From Dysgonomonas sp. ZJ279 (GTDB taxonomy: Bacteria; Bacteroidota; Bacteroidia; Bacteroidales; Dysgonomonadaceae), in NCBI RefSeq assembly GCF_011039205.1, contig NZ_JAAKEL010000001.1, positions 248,001 through 312,000 of the forward strand: a DNA stretch of 64,000 nucleotides, written 5' to 3'. Below are positions 1 to 8,250 of this stretch, piece after piece (the stretch's first letter is position 1; each line of letters opens with the position of its first letter). Under the pieces are notes generated by a model. That model did not search any database and had not been told where the DNA came from. It worked only from the letters and a program-made list of their open reading frames with translations. The position numbers were made by a program, and so were the translations under genes.

Positions 1-2
1 AA

Positions 3-1976
3 ATGGGGAATAAAAGAACGCTAAGCGAAACCTATGGCGGTGGCGGTTGGGAGGAAACTTTTACCGATCTTAAGCGATTAGGCGATTGGGAATATGTATT
101 AGGTGTCAATTTTATGAACCAGCACTTAAGTCACCTCACCATATCGGGCGCACGAAAATACGACTATCCACCCTCATTCTCTGCTCATACACCTTGGTGG
201 CCTTATTATAAGACGTTGAACGATCATTATGCTCGTTTGTCTATGGCATTATCATCAGGTCAGCAAAAGAACGATATTCTTGTATTGGAACCGACAACCT
301 CGGTATGGCTTTATTATTCTTATCGAAAAAGTAGTCCCGAATTAATGACTATTGGAACTAACTTCCAGAACTTTGTTACAACACTGGAAAAAGCACAAGT
401 AGAATATGATCTCGGTTCGGAAAACATTATCAAAGATCAAGGGAAGGTAACTAACAATGGTTTTGGTATCGGGAAAAGAAATTATTCGAAAGTTGTGATT
501 CCTCCTTTAACAGAGAATCTTGATGAGCCAACATTTAAATTGTTGAAAGAATTTTCTGACAATGGGGGAACTATCCTAGCTTTCTCTAAACCGACATTAC
601 TGAATGGTAAAGCGAGTAAAGAGGTAACAGACTTTTTTGCCGAAAGTAAAAATATAACTTATCTCCAGGATTTGACATCTGCTGTTATCAGTGAGCATTT
701 CTCATCACCTAAAATATCTTTTGCAGATGTTCAAGGGGGCAATTTATTGCATCACCGCCGCGAAATGAAAGACGGTAATGTTTTGTTTCTTGTAAATTCC
801 AGCTTGGATGAGGCTGTCAACGGAAAAGTCTCGATAGTAGGAAAAGATGCTGTGGAATTGAATACACTAACAGGTGAAATACTGGATTATACTGAGACAA
901 TAGAGGGCAACAAAGTTATTGTCGATTATAATATTCCTCCTGCTGGCAGTCTGCTTCTATATGTTTTCGATAAAAAACAAGATAAGTTTGAGCCTTCGCC
1001 TAAGAAAGCAAATAAATATGAGCCTGTAGTTGCCAAAGGTGAGGTGAAAGTGAAAGCTGATAAGGATAATATACTAGCTGTCGACTTCTGTGATTTATAT
1101 CTTGGTAAGGATGTATTTAAAGACATTCATATGTTTGATGCAGCGGATAAGGTATTTAAATATCATGGCTTTGTAGATGGGAATCCATGGAATACATCTG
1201 TACAGTACAAGGATAATATAGTAAAGAGGGATATATTCCAAACGGGAGGCTTTAAAGTGATTTATAAATTTGCCATCGATGGAGACTTCGATATGTCTGC
1301 TATGCAGGCGACTATCGAAAGATCGTGGTTGTATAAGATATCGCTGAATGGCAAAGAAATTAAAACAGAGCAAGGTGTTAGTCCTATCGATCCTCAAATG
1401 AGAGTGTTCAATATAGGAGGCATAGTGAAAAAAGGGGAGAACCAATTAGTCCTCGAATTATCACCAATGAAGATCATGGCTGAAATAGAGCCTATCTATA
1501 TATCGGGTGCGTTTGCTGTAAAACCGATAGCCAAAGGTTTTGCGATAATAGCACCACAATCACAGTTAAATCTTGGTAGCTGGAAAGAACAAGGCTTACC
1601 TTTCTACGGACAAATCGTTACATATAGTAAAGCATTCGATATTCCGAAGGTGGAAGGTGCATATCGTGTAAGCTTAGGCGAATGGACTGGTACTGTTGCC
1701 GAAGTATTGGTTAATGGTAGATCGGCAGGACTGATTATAACTAAGCCTTACAATATCGATGTAACTAAGCTTATGAATCAAGGTGAAAATAAAGTAGAGA
1801 TAAAGATCGTTGGTAGTAATAAGAATTTGTTAGGACCATTTCATAAAGCTCAAAAAGGTATTGTAGGACCTTGGCAATTTAGGGGTGTTCCTACTTATCC
1901 CGCAGGTAAAGATTATAATCAATTGGATTATGGGTTGATGACTGATTTTAATTTAGAGGTTGGTCAGGTGAATTGA
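3..1976 (+). CDS. GH106-like glycoside hydrolase (alpha-L-rhamnosidase type), 5' partial
   Basis: This is the C-terminal 657 residues of a large secreted or periplasmic glycosidase. The reading frame is open at the window edge, so the ATG at 3 is probably an internal Met and the N-terminus lies outside. The stretch SETYGGGGWEE (about residues 8-18), followed by aromatic-rich sequence (HTPWWPYYKTLNDHYARLS), resembles the catalytic region of GH106-type enzymes that cleave terminal L-rhamnose from plant or bacterial polysaccharides. The last ~110 residues look like a galactose-binding beta-sandwich (motifs LGEWTGTVAEVLVNG and YNIDVTKLMNQGENKVEI). A strong terminator follows the stop. Family is assigned from memory of sequence style, and the substrate is inferred. 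A related GH2-like clan is the main alternative. Confidence 0.7.
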   Translation: MGNKRTLSETYGGGGWEETFTDLKRLGDWEYVLGVNFMNQHLSHLTISGARKYDYPPSFSAHTPWWPYYKTLNDHYARLSMALSSGQQKNDILVLEPTTSVWLYYSYRKSSPELMTIGTNFQNFVTTLEKAQVEYDLGSENIIKDQGKVTNNGFGIGKRNYSKVVIPPLTENLDEPTFKLLKEFSDNGGTILAFSKPTLLNGKASKEVTDFFAESKNITYLQDLTSAVISEHFSSPKISFADVQGGNLLHHRREMKDGNVLFLVNSSLDEAVNGKVSIVGKDAVELNTLTGEILDYTETIEGNKVIVDYNIPPAGSLLLYVFDKKQDKFEPSPKKANKYEPVVAKGEVKVKADKDNILAVDFCDLYLGKDVFKDIHMFDAADKVFKYHGFVDGNPWNTSVQYKDNIVKRDIFQTGGFKVIYKFAIDGDFDMSAMQATIERSWLYKISLNGKEIKTEQGVSPIDPQMRVFNIGGIVKKGENQLVLELSPMKIMAEIEPIYISGAFAVKPIAKGFAIIAPQSQLNLGSWKEQGLPFYGQIVTYSKAFDIPKVEGAYRVSLGEWTGTVAEVLVNGRSAGLIITKPYNIDVTKLMNQGENKVEIKIVGSNKNLLGPFHKAQKGIVGPWQFRGVPTYPAGKDYNQLDYGLMTDFNLEVGQVN

Positions 1977-1999
1977 TTTTGGATATAATAAATAATTAA

Positions 2000-2035
2000 A
2001 AAGCCTTGCCGTTCAATATACTGCAAGGCTTTTCT
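2000..2035 (+). terminator. Intrinsic terminator of the GH106-like gene
   Basis: A 9-bp perfect stem (aagccttgc at 2001-2009, gcaaggctt at 2023-2031) with a 13-nt loop is followed by a short T-rich run. It lies 24 bp after the glycosidase stop codon and before the palindromic repeat. Confidence 0.85.
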
Positions 2036-2052
2036 ATGCTTGGTGATCAGTT

Positions 2053-2251
2053 TAACGTGAGTTCTATATAAGCATCGTATAATTATGAGTCATTATCTGA
2101 TATCTATCTTTCGTCTATTCTGTCATCCCGATACGTAGTGAGGGATCTGTTATCCTGTAACAAGGTATAATCGAGATCCCTCACTACGTATCGGGATGAC
2201 AAAATATTTATTCCATTTTTTTGTTCCTTTCCTTATATAGAACTCACGTTA
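2053..2251. repeat. MITE-like palindromic element, copy 1 (complete)
   Basis: The 199-bp element is bounded by a perfect 20-bp inverted repeat (2053-2072 and 2232-2251, outer end TAACGTGAG). Inside is a perfect 28-bp inverted repeat (2121-2148 and 2174-2201, starting TGTCATCCCGATACG) around a 25-nt loop. The two flanking arms differ: a 68-bp arm 'A' on the left and a 50-bp arm 'B' on the right. Related copies lie at 28254-28458 and 35824-35974. It carries no ORF and fills the gap between the convergent glycosidase and phosphoesterase genes, ending 6 bp from the latter's stop codon. Confidence 0.9.
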
Positions 2252-2257
2252 GGTTTA

Positions 2258-3250
2258 TTATTTTTTAGAAAAAGTCTTAGGATATTCCACAGGATATAGC
2301 TTTTCTCCACCAAGTAAACGTATATAAGTCGTAAACTCTCGTTTGCCTTCTTTCATTTCGATAACACGACAACCGTTCTTTCCGAGGTTGTTATAAACTG
2401 TTTTACCACCCGAATAACGACCATAAGCAAGATATATATTGTAGTATTCACCGATGTAATCATTATCGTGATCATGTCCTACAAATGTGCCCATCACATC
2501 ACCTGCCTGACGCATTGCTGCAAACATGCCCGAATTTAGTTTACCATTACATTCATCTTCTCTTTTTTCTCCGATTATCTTCGCATCCTTAGCAGTAGTC
2601 ATCAATGGATATTCAGCTAGTGGGATATGGAAAAATGCTAGAGCCGGATAAGGTTTCCCATTGTTGTTTTTAGTATAAGCAGCACTTTGATTCGTGTACC
2701 ATTGTATCTGGCTCAGTCGCATCCAGTCGTAGCTTCCAAGATTCTTTATTGAGGTATATGCTCCCGAATCAAATAAATAAAGAAGAGTTTTTAGCTTTTC
2801 ATTTTTCTTATCTTTCACTTCTAATATATAGTTGCCCACACCATCAAGACTTTCGTCTCCTGCTTGTGCTAGACAATATGGTTTTTGTACCACATAATCC
2901 ATTAATTCTTGTCGCGACATGCTAAATTCATCATCATGATTGCCAAAAACATAAGCCCAAGGTATCCCTCTTTCTATAACCGGAGCAAAAACTTCATCTA
3001 AGCCTTGTTTTACAGGTTTAGCCCATATAACATCGCCAGTGAATATAACAAGGTCTGGTTTTTCGGCATCCAATACTTCGTTGATTAGTTCTATTGCCAC
3101 TGCCGATTCAGCTTTTCCTTGTTTGTAATGAACATCTGTGAACTGGATTATTTTAAAATCTCCGCTTGAGTTGAATTTCAATGTTTTTTCTTGTGCTTGT
3201 ACCGAATAAGTAAATAGTAGCAAGCAAAAAGCTAATAGTAATTGTCTCAT
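2258..3250 (-). CDS. Secreted calcineurin-like metallophosphoesterase
   Basis: A 330-residue protein with a Sec signal peptide (hydrophobic residues 3-18, ending SVQAQ) and a calcineurin-like phosphoesterase domain. The metal-binding motifs are in the expected order: D-x-H at 39-41 (FTDVHY), GDV at 72-74, GNHD at 103-106 (GNHDDE), a His in FFHIPLAEYP near 210, and GHDHDND near 260. The family hydrolyses phosphomonoesters or phosphodiesters with a dinuclear metal centre. Export and similarity to purple-acid-phosphatase-like proteins suggest periplasmic phosphate scavenging, but the substrate is unknown. It is monocistronic and convergent with the glycosidase. It diverges from the trp leader, so its promoter lies in the same intergenic region. 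Confidence 0.9.
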   Translation of the reverse strand: MRQLLLAFCLLLFTYSVQAQEKTLKFNSSGDFKIIQFTDVHYKQGKAESAVAIELINEVLDAEKPDLVIFTGDVIWAKPVKQGLDEVFAPVIERGIPWAYVFGNHDDEFSMSRQELMDYVVQKPYCLAQAGDESLDGVGNYILEVKDKKNEKLKTLLYLFDSGAYTSIKNLGSYDWMRLSQIQWYTNQSAAYTKNNNGKPYPALAFFHIPLAEYPLMTTAKDAKIIGEKREDECNGKLNSGMFAAMRQAGDVMGTFVGHDHDNDYIGEYYNIYLAYGRYSGGKTVYNNLGKNGCRVIEMKEGKREFTTYIRLLGGEKLYPVEYPKTFSKK

Positions 3251-3387
3251 GATTAAATTTTATTTGAAAATTAGATTTTGAATACCGCTAAATTACTAAA
3301 AAAGAGAAGATGATAAAGCCTTTTTAGTTGCAAAAAGGGTTAATTAGCTGACAGTTCTCCAAAAAGGCAAAAAAAAGTAAATTAAGA

Positions 3388-3417
3388 TTTGACAATATCA
3401 TTTTTTTTATATCTTTG
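3388..3417 (+). promoter_or_regulatory. Promoter of the trp operon
   Basis: A close match to the Bacteroidota housekeeping promoter: TTTG at 3388-3391, an 18-nt spacer, and TATCTTTG (TAnnTTTG) at 3410-3417. Transcription would start near 3424, about 16 nt before the trpL start codon. Confidence 0.8.
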
Positions 3418-3439
3418 CAAATACATAAAGAAAGAAAAG

Positions 3440-3499
3440 ATGCAGTTTCAATTATTAAATACATATTGGTGGTGGCGTTCTCAACTCAAAAAGTCGTGA
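3440..3499 (+). CDS. trpL: trp operon leader peptide (three consecutive Trp codons)
   Basis: A 19-residue ORF (MQFQLLNTYWWWRSQLKKS) starts about 16 nt after the predicted transcription start. Its hallmark is three consecutive TGG codons at 3467-3475, preceded by a Tyr codon. It lies between the trp promoter and an intrinsic terminator, upstream of trpB. By analogy with the enterobacterial trpL, it senses charged tRNA-Trp: a ribosome stalled at the Trp codons should leave 3493-3500 free to pair with 3558-3565, while a ribosome at the stop codon (3497-3499) should cover that segment. No sequence similarity to E. coli TrpL is needed for this call; codon content and position support it. Confidence 0.85.
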   Translation: MQFQLLNTYWWWRSQLKKS

Positions 3500-3577
3500 G
3501 CAGAATCGCTATGTATTAACTAAATTGAATGAAAATAGAATACAAGGCCTATCGTTACTCACGATGGGCTTTTTTTA
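3493..3577 (+). promoter_or_regulatory. trp transcription attenuator (antiterminator/terminator)
   Basis: The terminator is the stem aaggcctatcg (3544-3554) with cgatgggcttt (3562-3572), loop ttactca, followed by a T tract. It ends 30 bp before trpB. The competing helix pairs tcgtgag (3494-3500, overlapping the trpL stop) with ctcacga (3558-3564), extended by one G-U pair. The competing helix uses the terminator loop and the first bases of its 3' arm, so the two structures exclude each other. This is the logic expected for ribosome-mediated tryptophan attenuation. Confidence 0.82.
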
Positions 3578-3607
3578 TGAACAAGAAATAAATAAAAACA
3601 AAATATA

Positions 3608-4798
3608 ATGGGAAAATTTAACGTCGATAGCAATGGATTTTATGGAGAATTTGGAGGGGCTTATATCCCTGAAATTCTTTATGATAATGTTGAGGATTTG
3701 AAGAATACATATCTGAAAGTATTGAATGATCCTTCGTTTCAGAAAGAGTTTCACGACTTATTAAGAGATTATGTCGGTCGCCCTTCTCCGCTTTATCTGG
3801 CAGAACGTCTTTCCGAAAAATACGGATGTAAAATTTATCTTAAACGTGAAGACTTAAATCATACAGGTGCTCATAAAATAAATAATACCATCGGTCAGAT
3901 ATTGCTTGCCCGCCGTATGGGTAAGACTCGTATTATTGCCGAAACAGGGGCCGGACAGCATGGTGTCGCCACTGCTACTGTATGCGCCTTGATGGATATG
4001 GAGTGTATTGTCTACATGGGTAAGACTGATGTAGAACGCCAGAACCTGAACGTGCAAAAAATGGAAATGCTTGGTGCGACAGTTGTGCCTGTTACCAGTG
4101 GAAACATGACACTGAAAGATGCGACCAACGAAGCCATTCGAGACTGGTGCTGTAATCCATCCGATACGTATTATATTATAGGTTCTACCGTAGGACCTCA
4201 TCCTTATCCCGATATGGTTGCTCGTTTGCAATCGGTAATCAGTGAAGAGATTCGTAAACAATTGCTCGAAAAAGAAGGGCGTGAGACTCCCGATTATATG
4301 ATAGCATGTGTTGGCGGAGGTAGTAATGCAGCCGGAGCAATCTACCATTTTATCGATGAGCCTGATGTGAAAATAATACTTGCCGAAGCTGCCGGAAAAG
4401 GTGTATATTCAGGAGAATCAGCCGCAACTATTCATTTAGGAAAAACAGGAATTATTCATGGTAGTAAAACTCTGATTATGCAATCGGAAGACGGACAAAT
4501 AGAAGAACCGTATTCTATTTCTGCCGGACTCGACTATCCGGGTATAGGACCTATGCACGCTCATTTAGCAAAGACAGGACGCTCGGAAGTGCTTGCTGTT
4601 ACCGACGATGAAGCAATGGAATACGCATTCGAATTGACAAGACTTGAGGGCATCATACCCGCTATCGAATCGGCACATGCGTTAGGTGTATTAGGGCAAA
4701 AGAAATTTAAGGCAGATGATGTTGTTGTTCTATGCCTATCTGGACGTGGCGATAAGGACATGGAGACTTATATCAAATATAATGAAGCTAAAAGCTAA
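3608..4798 (+). CDS. trpB: Tryptophan synthase beta chain (TrpB1 type)
   Basis: A 396-residue PLP enzyme that condenses indole with L-serine to give tryptophan, as the beta subunit of the TrpA2B2 complex. The PLP lysine is K90 in HTGAHKINN. The phosphate-binding loop is GGGSNAAGA near 236. Length and motifs match the standard TrpB1 that binds TrpA. It is the first structural gene after the attenuator, which is the usual Bacteroidales order (trpB first). trpE follows after 4 bp. A second, divergent trpB lies three genes downstream. Confidence 0.97.
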   Translation: MGKFNVDSNGFYGEFGGAYIPEILYDNVEDLKNTYLKVLNDPSFQKEFHDLLRDYVGRPSPLYLAERLSEKYGCKIYLKREDLNHTGAHKINNTIGQILLARRMGKTRIIAETGAGQHGVATATVCALMDMECIVYMGKTDVERQNLNVQKMEMLGATVVPVTSGNMTLKDATNEAIRDWCCNPSDTYYIIGSTVGPHPYPDMVARLQSVISEEIRKQLLEKEGRETPDYMIACVGGGSNAAGAIYHFIDEPDVKIILAEAAGKGVYSGESAATIHLGKTGIIHGSKTLIMQSEDGQIEEPYSISAGLDYPGIGPMHAHLAKTGRSEVLAVTDDEAMEYAFELTRLEGIIPAIESAHALGVLGQKKFKADDVVVLCLSGRGDKDMETYIKYNEAKS

Positions 4799-4802
4799 AA
4801 AT

Positions 4803-6209
4803 ATGAACTATAATATAAAGGTAAAAACGACAAAGCTACTTGCCGATCTACAAACACCGGTAGGTATCTATCTTAAGGTACGGGATATATACCCCGAGTC
4901 GGCATTGTTGGAAAGTTCTGATTATCATGGTGGTGAGAATAGTTTTTCTTTTATCGGTATTGACCCGATCGCTCGGTTCAAGGTGGAAAAAAATCAAATT
5001 ACGACGACCTATCCCGATAATACAATTAAGCACCAGGTATTGCTTGATAATGAAAAATTGACTGACAAATTCAACGAATTTATTCATCAATTTAATGTAC
5101 AAGGCGAAAACGCTACAAACATCAATGGCTTCTTTGGTTATACTTCGTATGACGCTATCCGCTATTTTGAAGCCGTAGATCCTATCAATAAGAAACTGAA
5201 TAATTCCGATATCCCTGAATTTTATTATATTCTTTACCGTTTTATTTTGGTTATCAATCATTTGAAAAACGAATTGACAATTGTAGAAAATATCGCAGAA
5301 GGAGCACAGGCAGAATCATCTAAACTCGAAGGCATCTTGGCGAATAACAATATCGCTTCTTACAATTTCGAAGCAATAGGTAACGAGCAATCGATGATTA
5401 CCGATGAGGATCATAAAGAGATGATAGAAAAAGGTATTGCTCATTGCAAACGTGGAGATGTATTCCAGATCGTACTATCGAGATGTTTCACCCAACGATT
5501 TGCAGGCGATGATTTTAAAGTATATCGCTCGCTCCGTTCTATCAACCCATCGCCTTACTTATTCTACTTCGATTTCGGATCGTTCCGCATATTCGGTTCA
5601 TCGCCCGAAACTCATTGCCGGATTCAAAAAGGAAAGGCTTACATAGACCCTATAGCAGGAACATATTTCCGTACAGGAGACGACGAAAAAGATCGTATTT
5701 TATCGGAAGCCTTATTAGAAGACGAGAAAGAGAATGCGGAGCATGTAATGCTTGTCGATCTGGCTCGCAACGATCTTAGCCGCAATTGCCACGATGTGAA
5801 AGTCGATTTTTATAAAAATGTACAGTTCTACTCGCATGTTATCCATCTGGTATCACGTGTTAGCGGTATTGTCGATAAAGACAAAGACAGCATATCGGTT
5901 TATGCCGATACTTTCCCTGCGGGTACTCTTTCGGGAGCGCCTAAGGTGAGAGCAATGCAATTGATTCGCGATATAGAAAAACAAATGCGGGGTGCTTATG
6001 GTGGTTGTATCGGTTATATCGGATTCAACGGCGATCTTAATCAGGCAATAACGATACGTACCTTTATGAGTAAAAATAATACACTCCATTATCAGGCAGG
6101 TGGTGGTATCGTATCCAAATCGAACCCAGATACCGAAGTAATGGAAGTGAAAAATAAACTCGGAGCATTGAAAAAAGCTGTGGATGCAGCCGTGAATCTA
6201 AAAAATTAA
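4803..6209 (+). CDS. trpE: Anthranilate synthase component I
   Basis: A 468-residue subunit that converts chorismate and ammonia (or glutamine via TrpG) to anthranilate. I start it at the ATG at 4803, four bases after the trpB stop. The frame also has an ATG at 4716, but that would overlap trpB by 83 bp and add 29 residues unlike TrpE. The N-terminal motif LLESS (residues 35-39) is the known feedback site for tryptophan, so the enzyme is probably inhibited by Trp. The C-terminal ~270 residues form the chorismate-binding domain (motifs GDVFQIVLSR, GSSPE and AGTLSGAPK). Confidence 0.95.
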   Translation: MNYNIKVKTTKLLADLQTPVGIYLKVRDIYPESALLESSDYHGGENSFSFIGIDPIARFKVEKNQITTTYPDNTIKHQVLLDNEKLTDKFNEFIHQFNVQGENATNINGFFGYTSYDAIRYFEAVDPINKKLNNSDIPEFYYILYRFILVINHLKNELTIVENIAEGAQAESSKLEGILANNNIASYNFEAIGNEQSMITDEDHKEMIEKGIAHCKRGDVFQIVLSRCFTQRFAGDDFKVYRSLRSINPSPYLFYFDFGSFRIFGSSPETHCRIQKGKAYIDPIAGTYFRTGDDEKDRILSEALLEDEKENAEHVMLVDLARNDLSRNCHDVKVDFYKNVQFYSHVIHLVSRVSGIVDKDKDSISVYADTFPAGTLSGAPKVRAMQLIRDIEKQMRGAYGGCIGYIGFNGDLNQAITIRTFMSKNNTLHYQAGGGIVSKSNPDTEVMEVKNKLGALKKAVDAAVNLKN

Positions 6210-6213
6210 GAAA

Positions 6214-6789
6214 ATGAAAATATTAATATTCGATAATTACGACTCATTCACATACAATCTGGTACACCTCGTTAAGTCACTTGGTTATACAGATGTCGAT
6301 GTGTATCGTAACGATAAGATCAGCCTTGCGGACGTAGCGCAATACGATAAAATCATCCTATCTCCCGGTCCCGGTATTCCATCCGAAGCAGGCTTATTAC
6401 TCCCTCTGATAAAAGAATATGCGGGTAAGAAACCAATTCTAGGTGTCTGCCTCGGTCATCAGGCAATAGGAGAGGCTTTTGGGGCTAAGCTAATCAATCT
6501 GGAAGATGTATATCATGGGGTAGCTACACAAATAAAGGTAGTGCGACCCGATTATTTGTTTGAAGGATTGGACAATGAATTTGAAGTGGGGCGTTACCAT
6601 TCGTGGATTGTCGATCCTCAAAACTTGCCCGACTGCATTGAAGTAACAGCAGTAGACGGTAGTGGGCAGATCATGGCTCTAAAGCATAAGCAGTACGATA
6701 TACACGGTGTGCAATTTCATCCCGAATCGGTGTTAACTCCTGTGGGAGAAACTATAGTAAAGAATTTTTTAACCTACGAATCAAAATAA
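6214..6789 (+). CDS. trpG: Anthranilate synthase component II (glutamine amidotransferase)
   Basis: A 191-residue class I glutamine amidotransferase that supplies ammonia to TrpE. The catalytic triad is visible: C79 in GVCLGHQ, and H169 and E171 in QFHPES. The oxyanion region is SPGPG at 50-54. It starts 4 bp after trpE, as expected for subunits made in equal amounts. In many bacteria this subunit also serves 4-aminodeoxychorismate synthase; no pabB is visible here. Confidence 0.95.
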   Translation: MKILIFDNYDSFTYNLVHLVKSLGYTDVDVYRNDKISLADVAQYDKIILSPGPGIPSEAGLLLPLIKEYAGKKPILGVCLGHQAIGEAFGAKLINLEDVYHGVATQIKVVRPDYLFEGLDNEFEVGRYHSWIVDPQNLPDCIEVTAVDGSGQIMALKHKQYDIHGVQFHPESVLTPVGETIVKNFLTYESK

Positions 6790-6798
6790 TTAGAAAAC

Positions 6799-8157
6799 AT
6801 GAACAAGAAAATTTTATTAAGCGAAAACGATATTCCTAAGCAATGGTACAACATAGTGGCAGATATGAAGACCAAACCTCTTCCTCCACTCAATCCTAAA
6901 ACAAAAGAGGTCATAAATCCGGCTGATTTGGAACCTATTTTTGCAAAAGAATTAATAGGACAGGAGCTATCTCAAGAAAGATGGATCGATATTCCGGATG
7001 AGGTGAGAGAACTATATAAAATATGGAGACCAACTCCACTTGTTAGAGCTACCGGTTTAGAAAAAGCGTTGGGTACACCAGCTCACATCTATTTCAAGAA
7101 CGAAGGTGTAAGTCCTATCGGTTCTCATAAATTGAACTCTGCGTTACCTCAGGCATATTATAATAAAAAACAAGGTATTAAACGTCTGACTACCGAGACA
7201 GGAGCCGGACAATGGGGTACGGCATTAAGTTTCGCTGCAAGCGTATTCGGTCTTGAATTGGATGTATATATGGTAAAGGTTAGTTACGAACAAAAGCCAT
7301 ATCGCCGTTCTATGATGCAAACGTGGGGAGCGAATGTAATACCGTCGCCAAGTAACAAAACCGAAGCGGGTAGAAGTATTCTTGCTAAAGATCCCAATAA
7401 TTCGGGTAGCTTGGGTATTGCGATATCCGAAGCGGTAGAAATGGCGCTTAAAGATGATGATACACGATACACTTTGGGTAGTGTACTGAATCACGTTTCT
7501 CTTCATCAGACTGTTATCGGCTTGGAGAGTGAAAAACAAATGGAGATAGCAGGCGAATATCCAGATATTGTAATCGGTTGTTTCGGTGGTGGATCAAATT
7601 TCTCAGGGATCAGTTTCCCATTCTTACGACATAAAATCCTTGATGGAAAAGGAATTCGCATAATTGCTGCCGAGCCGGCAAGTTGTCCTAAACTGTCGAG
7701 AGGTAAATTCGAATATGATTATGGTGATAGTACTGGTCTGACTCCTTTGTTGCCAATGTACACACTCGGTCACGACTTCCAACCGGCGGATATCCATGCA
7801 GGCGGATTGCGTTATCACGGTGCAGGTACAATTGTTAGCCAACTGCATAAAGACGGGTTGGTTGAGGTACAGGATATTCCACAATTAGAGACTTTCGAAG
7901 CCGGACAAATGTTTGCCAATACAGAGGGAATTATCCCTGCTCCCGAATCGACTCATGCTATTGCAGCCGCAATCAGAGAAGCGTTGAAGGCTAAAGAAGA
8001 AGGAGTGCAAAAGAATATCTTATTCTGTCTGTCGGGTCATGGATTGATTGATATGAGTGCTTACGATCAATACCTGAGCGGCACAATGACAAATTTCAAG
8101 TTGACTGACGAAGATATTGCCAAAACAACAGATACGTTAGAAAAATTAGCCCCCTAA
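6799..8157 (+). CDS. TrpB2-type tryptophan synthase beta-like protein
   Basis: A 452-residue PLP enzyme of the TrpB2 branch. It has the longer N-terminus and WRPTPL segment (about 76-81) typical of that branch, and the PLP lysine is K111 in GSHKLNSA. The phosphate loop is FGGGSNFSG near 258. TrpB2 proteins make tryptophan from indole and serine but generally bind TrpA weakly, and have been proposed to salvage indole or deaminate serine. Here it sits within the same operon as a normal trpB. Its last codons (LAP-stop) lie in the left arm of a palindromic repeat at 8148-8247, so the C-terminus may have been altered by that insertion. Confidence 0.93.
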   Translation: MNKKILLSENDIPKQWYNIVADMKTKPLPPLNPKTKEVINPADLEPIFAKELIGQELSQERWIDIPDEVRELYKIWRPTPLVRATGLEKALGTPAHIYFKNEGVSPIGSHKLNSALPQAYYNKKQGIKRLTTETGAGQWGTALSFAASVFGLELDVYMVKVSYEQKPYRRSMMQTWGANVIPSPSNKTEAGRSILAKDPNNSGSLGIAISEAVEMALKDDDTRYTLGSVLNHVSLHQTVIGLESEKQMEIAGEYPDIVIGCFGGGSNFSGISFPFLRHKILDGKGIRIIAAEPASCPKLSRGKFEYDYGDSTGLTPLLPMYTLGHDFQPADIHAGGLRYHGAGTIVSQLHKDGLVEVQDIPQLETFEAGQMFANTEGIIPAPESTHAIAAAIREALKAKEEGVQKNILFCLSGHGLIDMSAYDQYLSGTMTNFKLTDEDIAKTTDTLEKLAP

Positions 8158-8247
8158 TCCCCCAAGGGGGACTTAGGTCAATAAAATAGTAATGATGAAT
8201 AATAATAGTAAAATCAAAGCCTCTCTTATGGGGAGGTTGGAGTGGCT
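8148..8247. repeat. Palindromic repeat inserted between trpB2 and trpD
   Basis: The left arm (8148-8174) holds the near-perfect hairpin TCCCCC-AA-GGGGGA at 8158-8171. The right arm (8219-8247) reads, on the other strand, AGCCACTCCAACCTCCCC, which resembles the left end AGCCCCCTAATCCCCC. An AT-rich spacer lies between. The left arm contains the trpB2 stop codon and the right arm ends 3 bp before the trpD start. Such C-run/G-run hairpins are, from general knowledge, common dispersed repeats in Bacteroidota. This is the largest gap in the trp operon. Confidence 0.6.
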
Positions 8248-8250
8248 GAT

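Noticed and set aside
2101-2210. Palindromic repeat considered as a CRISPR or a simple terminator
   Set aside because: No regular repeat-spacer array; the element has two defined arms and outer repeats, and copies are dispersed, not tandem.
3854-4348. 164-codon minus-strand frame inside trpB
   Set aside because: Antisense shadow of a highly conserved gene; rich in Cys, His and Thr as expected for a shifted frame.
4716-4802. Longer trpE start overlapping trpB
   Set aside because: The extra 29 residues are unlike any TrpE N-terminus and overlap trpB by 83 bp; the ATG at 4803 gives the normal start.
8242-8250. GTG start for trpD
   Set aside because: It adds only three residues and lies inside the repeat's right arm; the ATG at 8251 begins the conserved family N-terminus.
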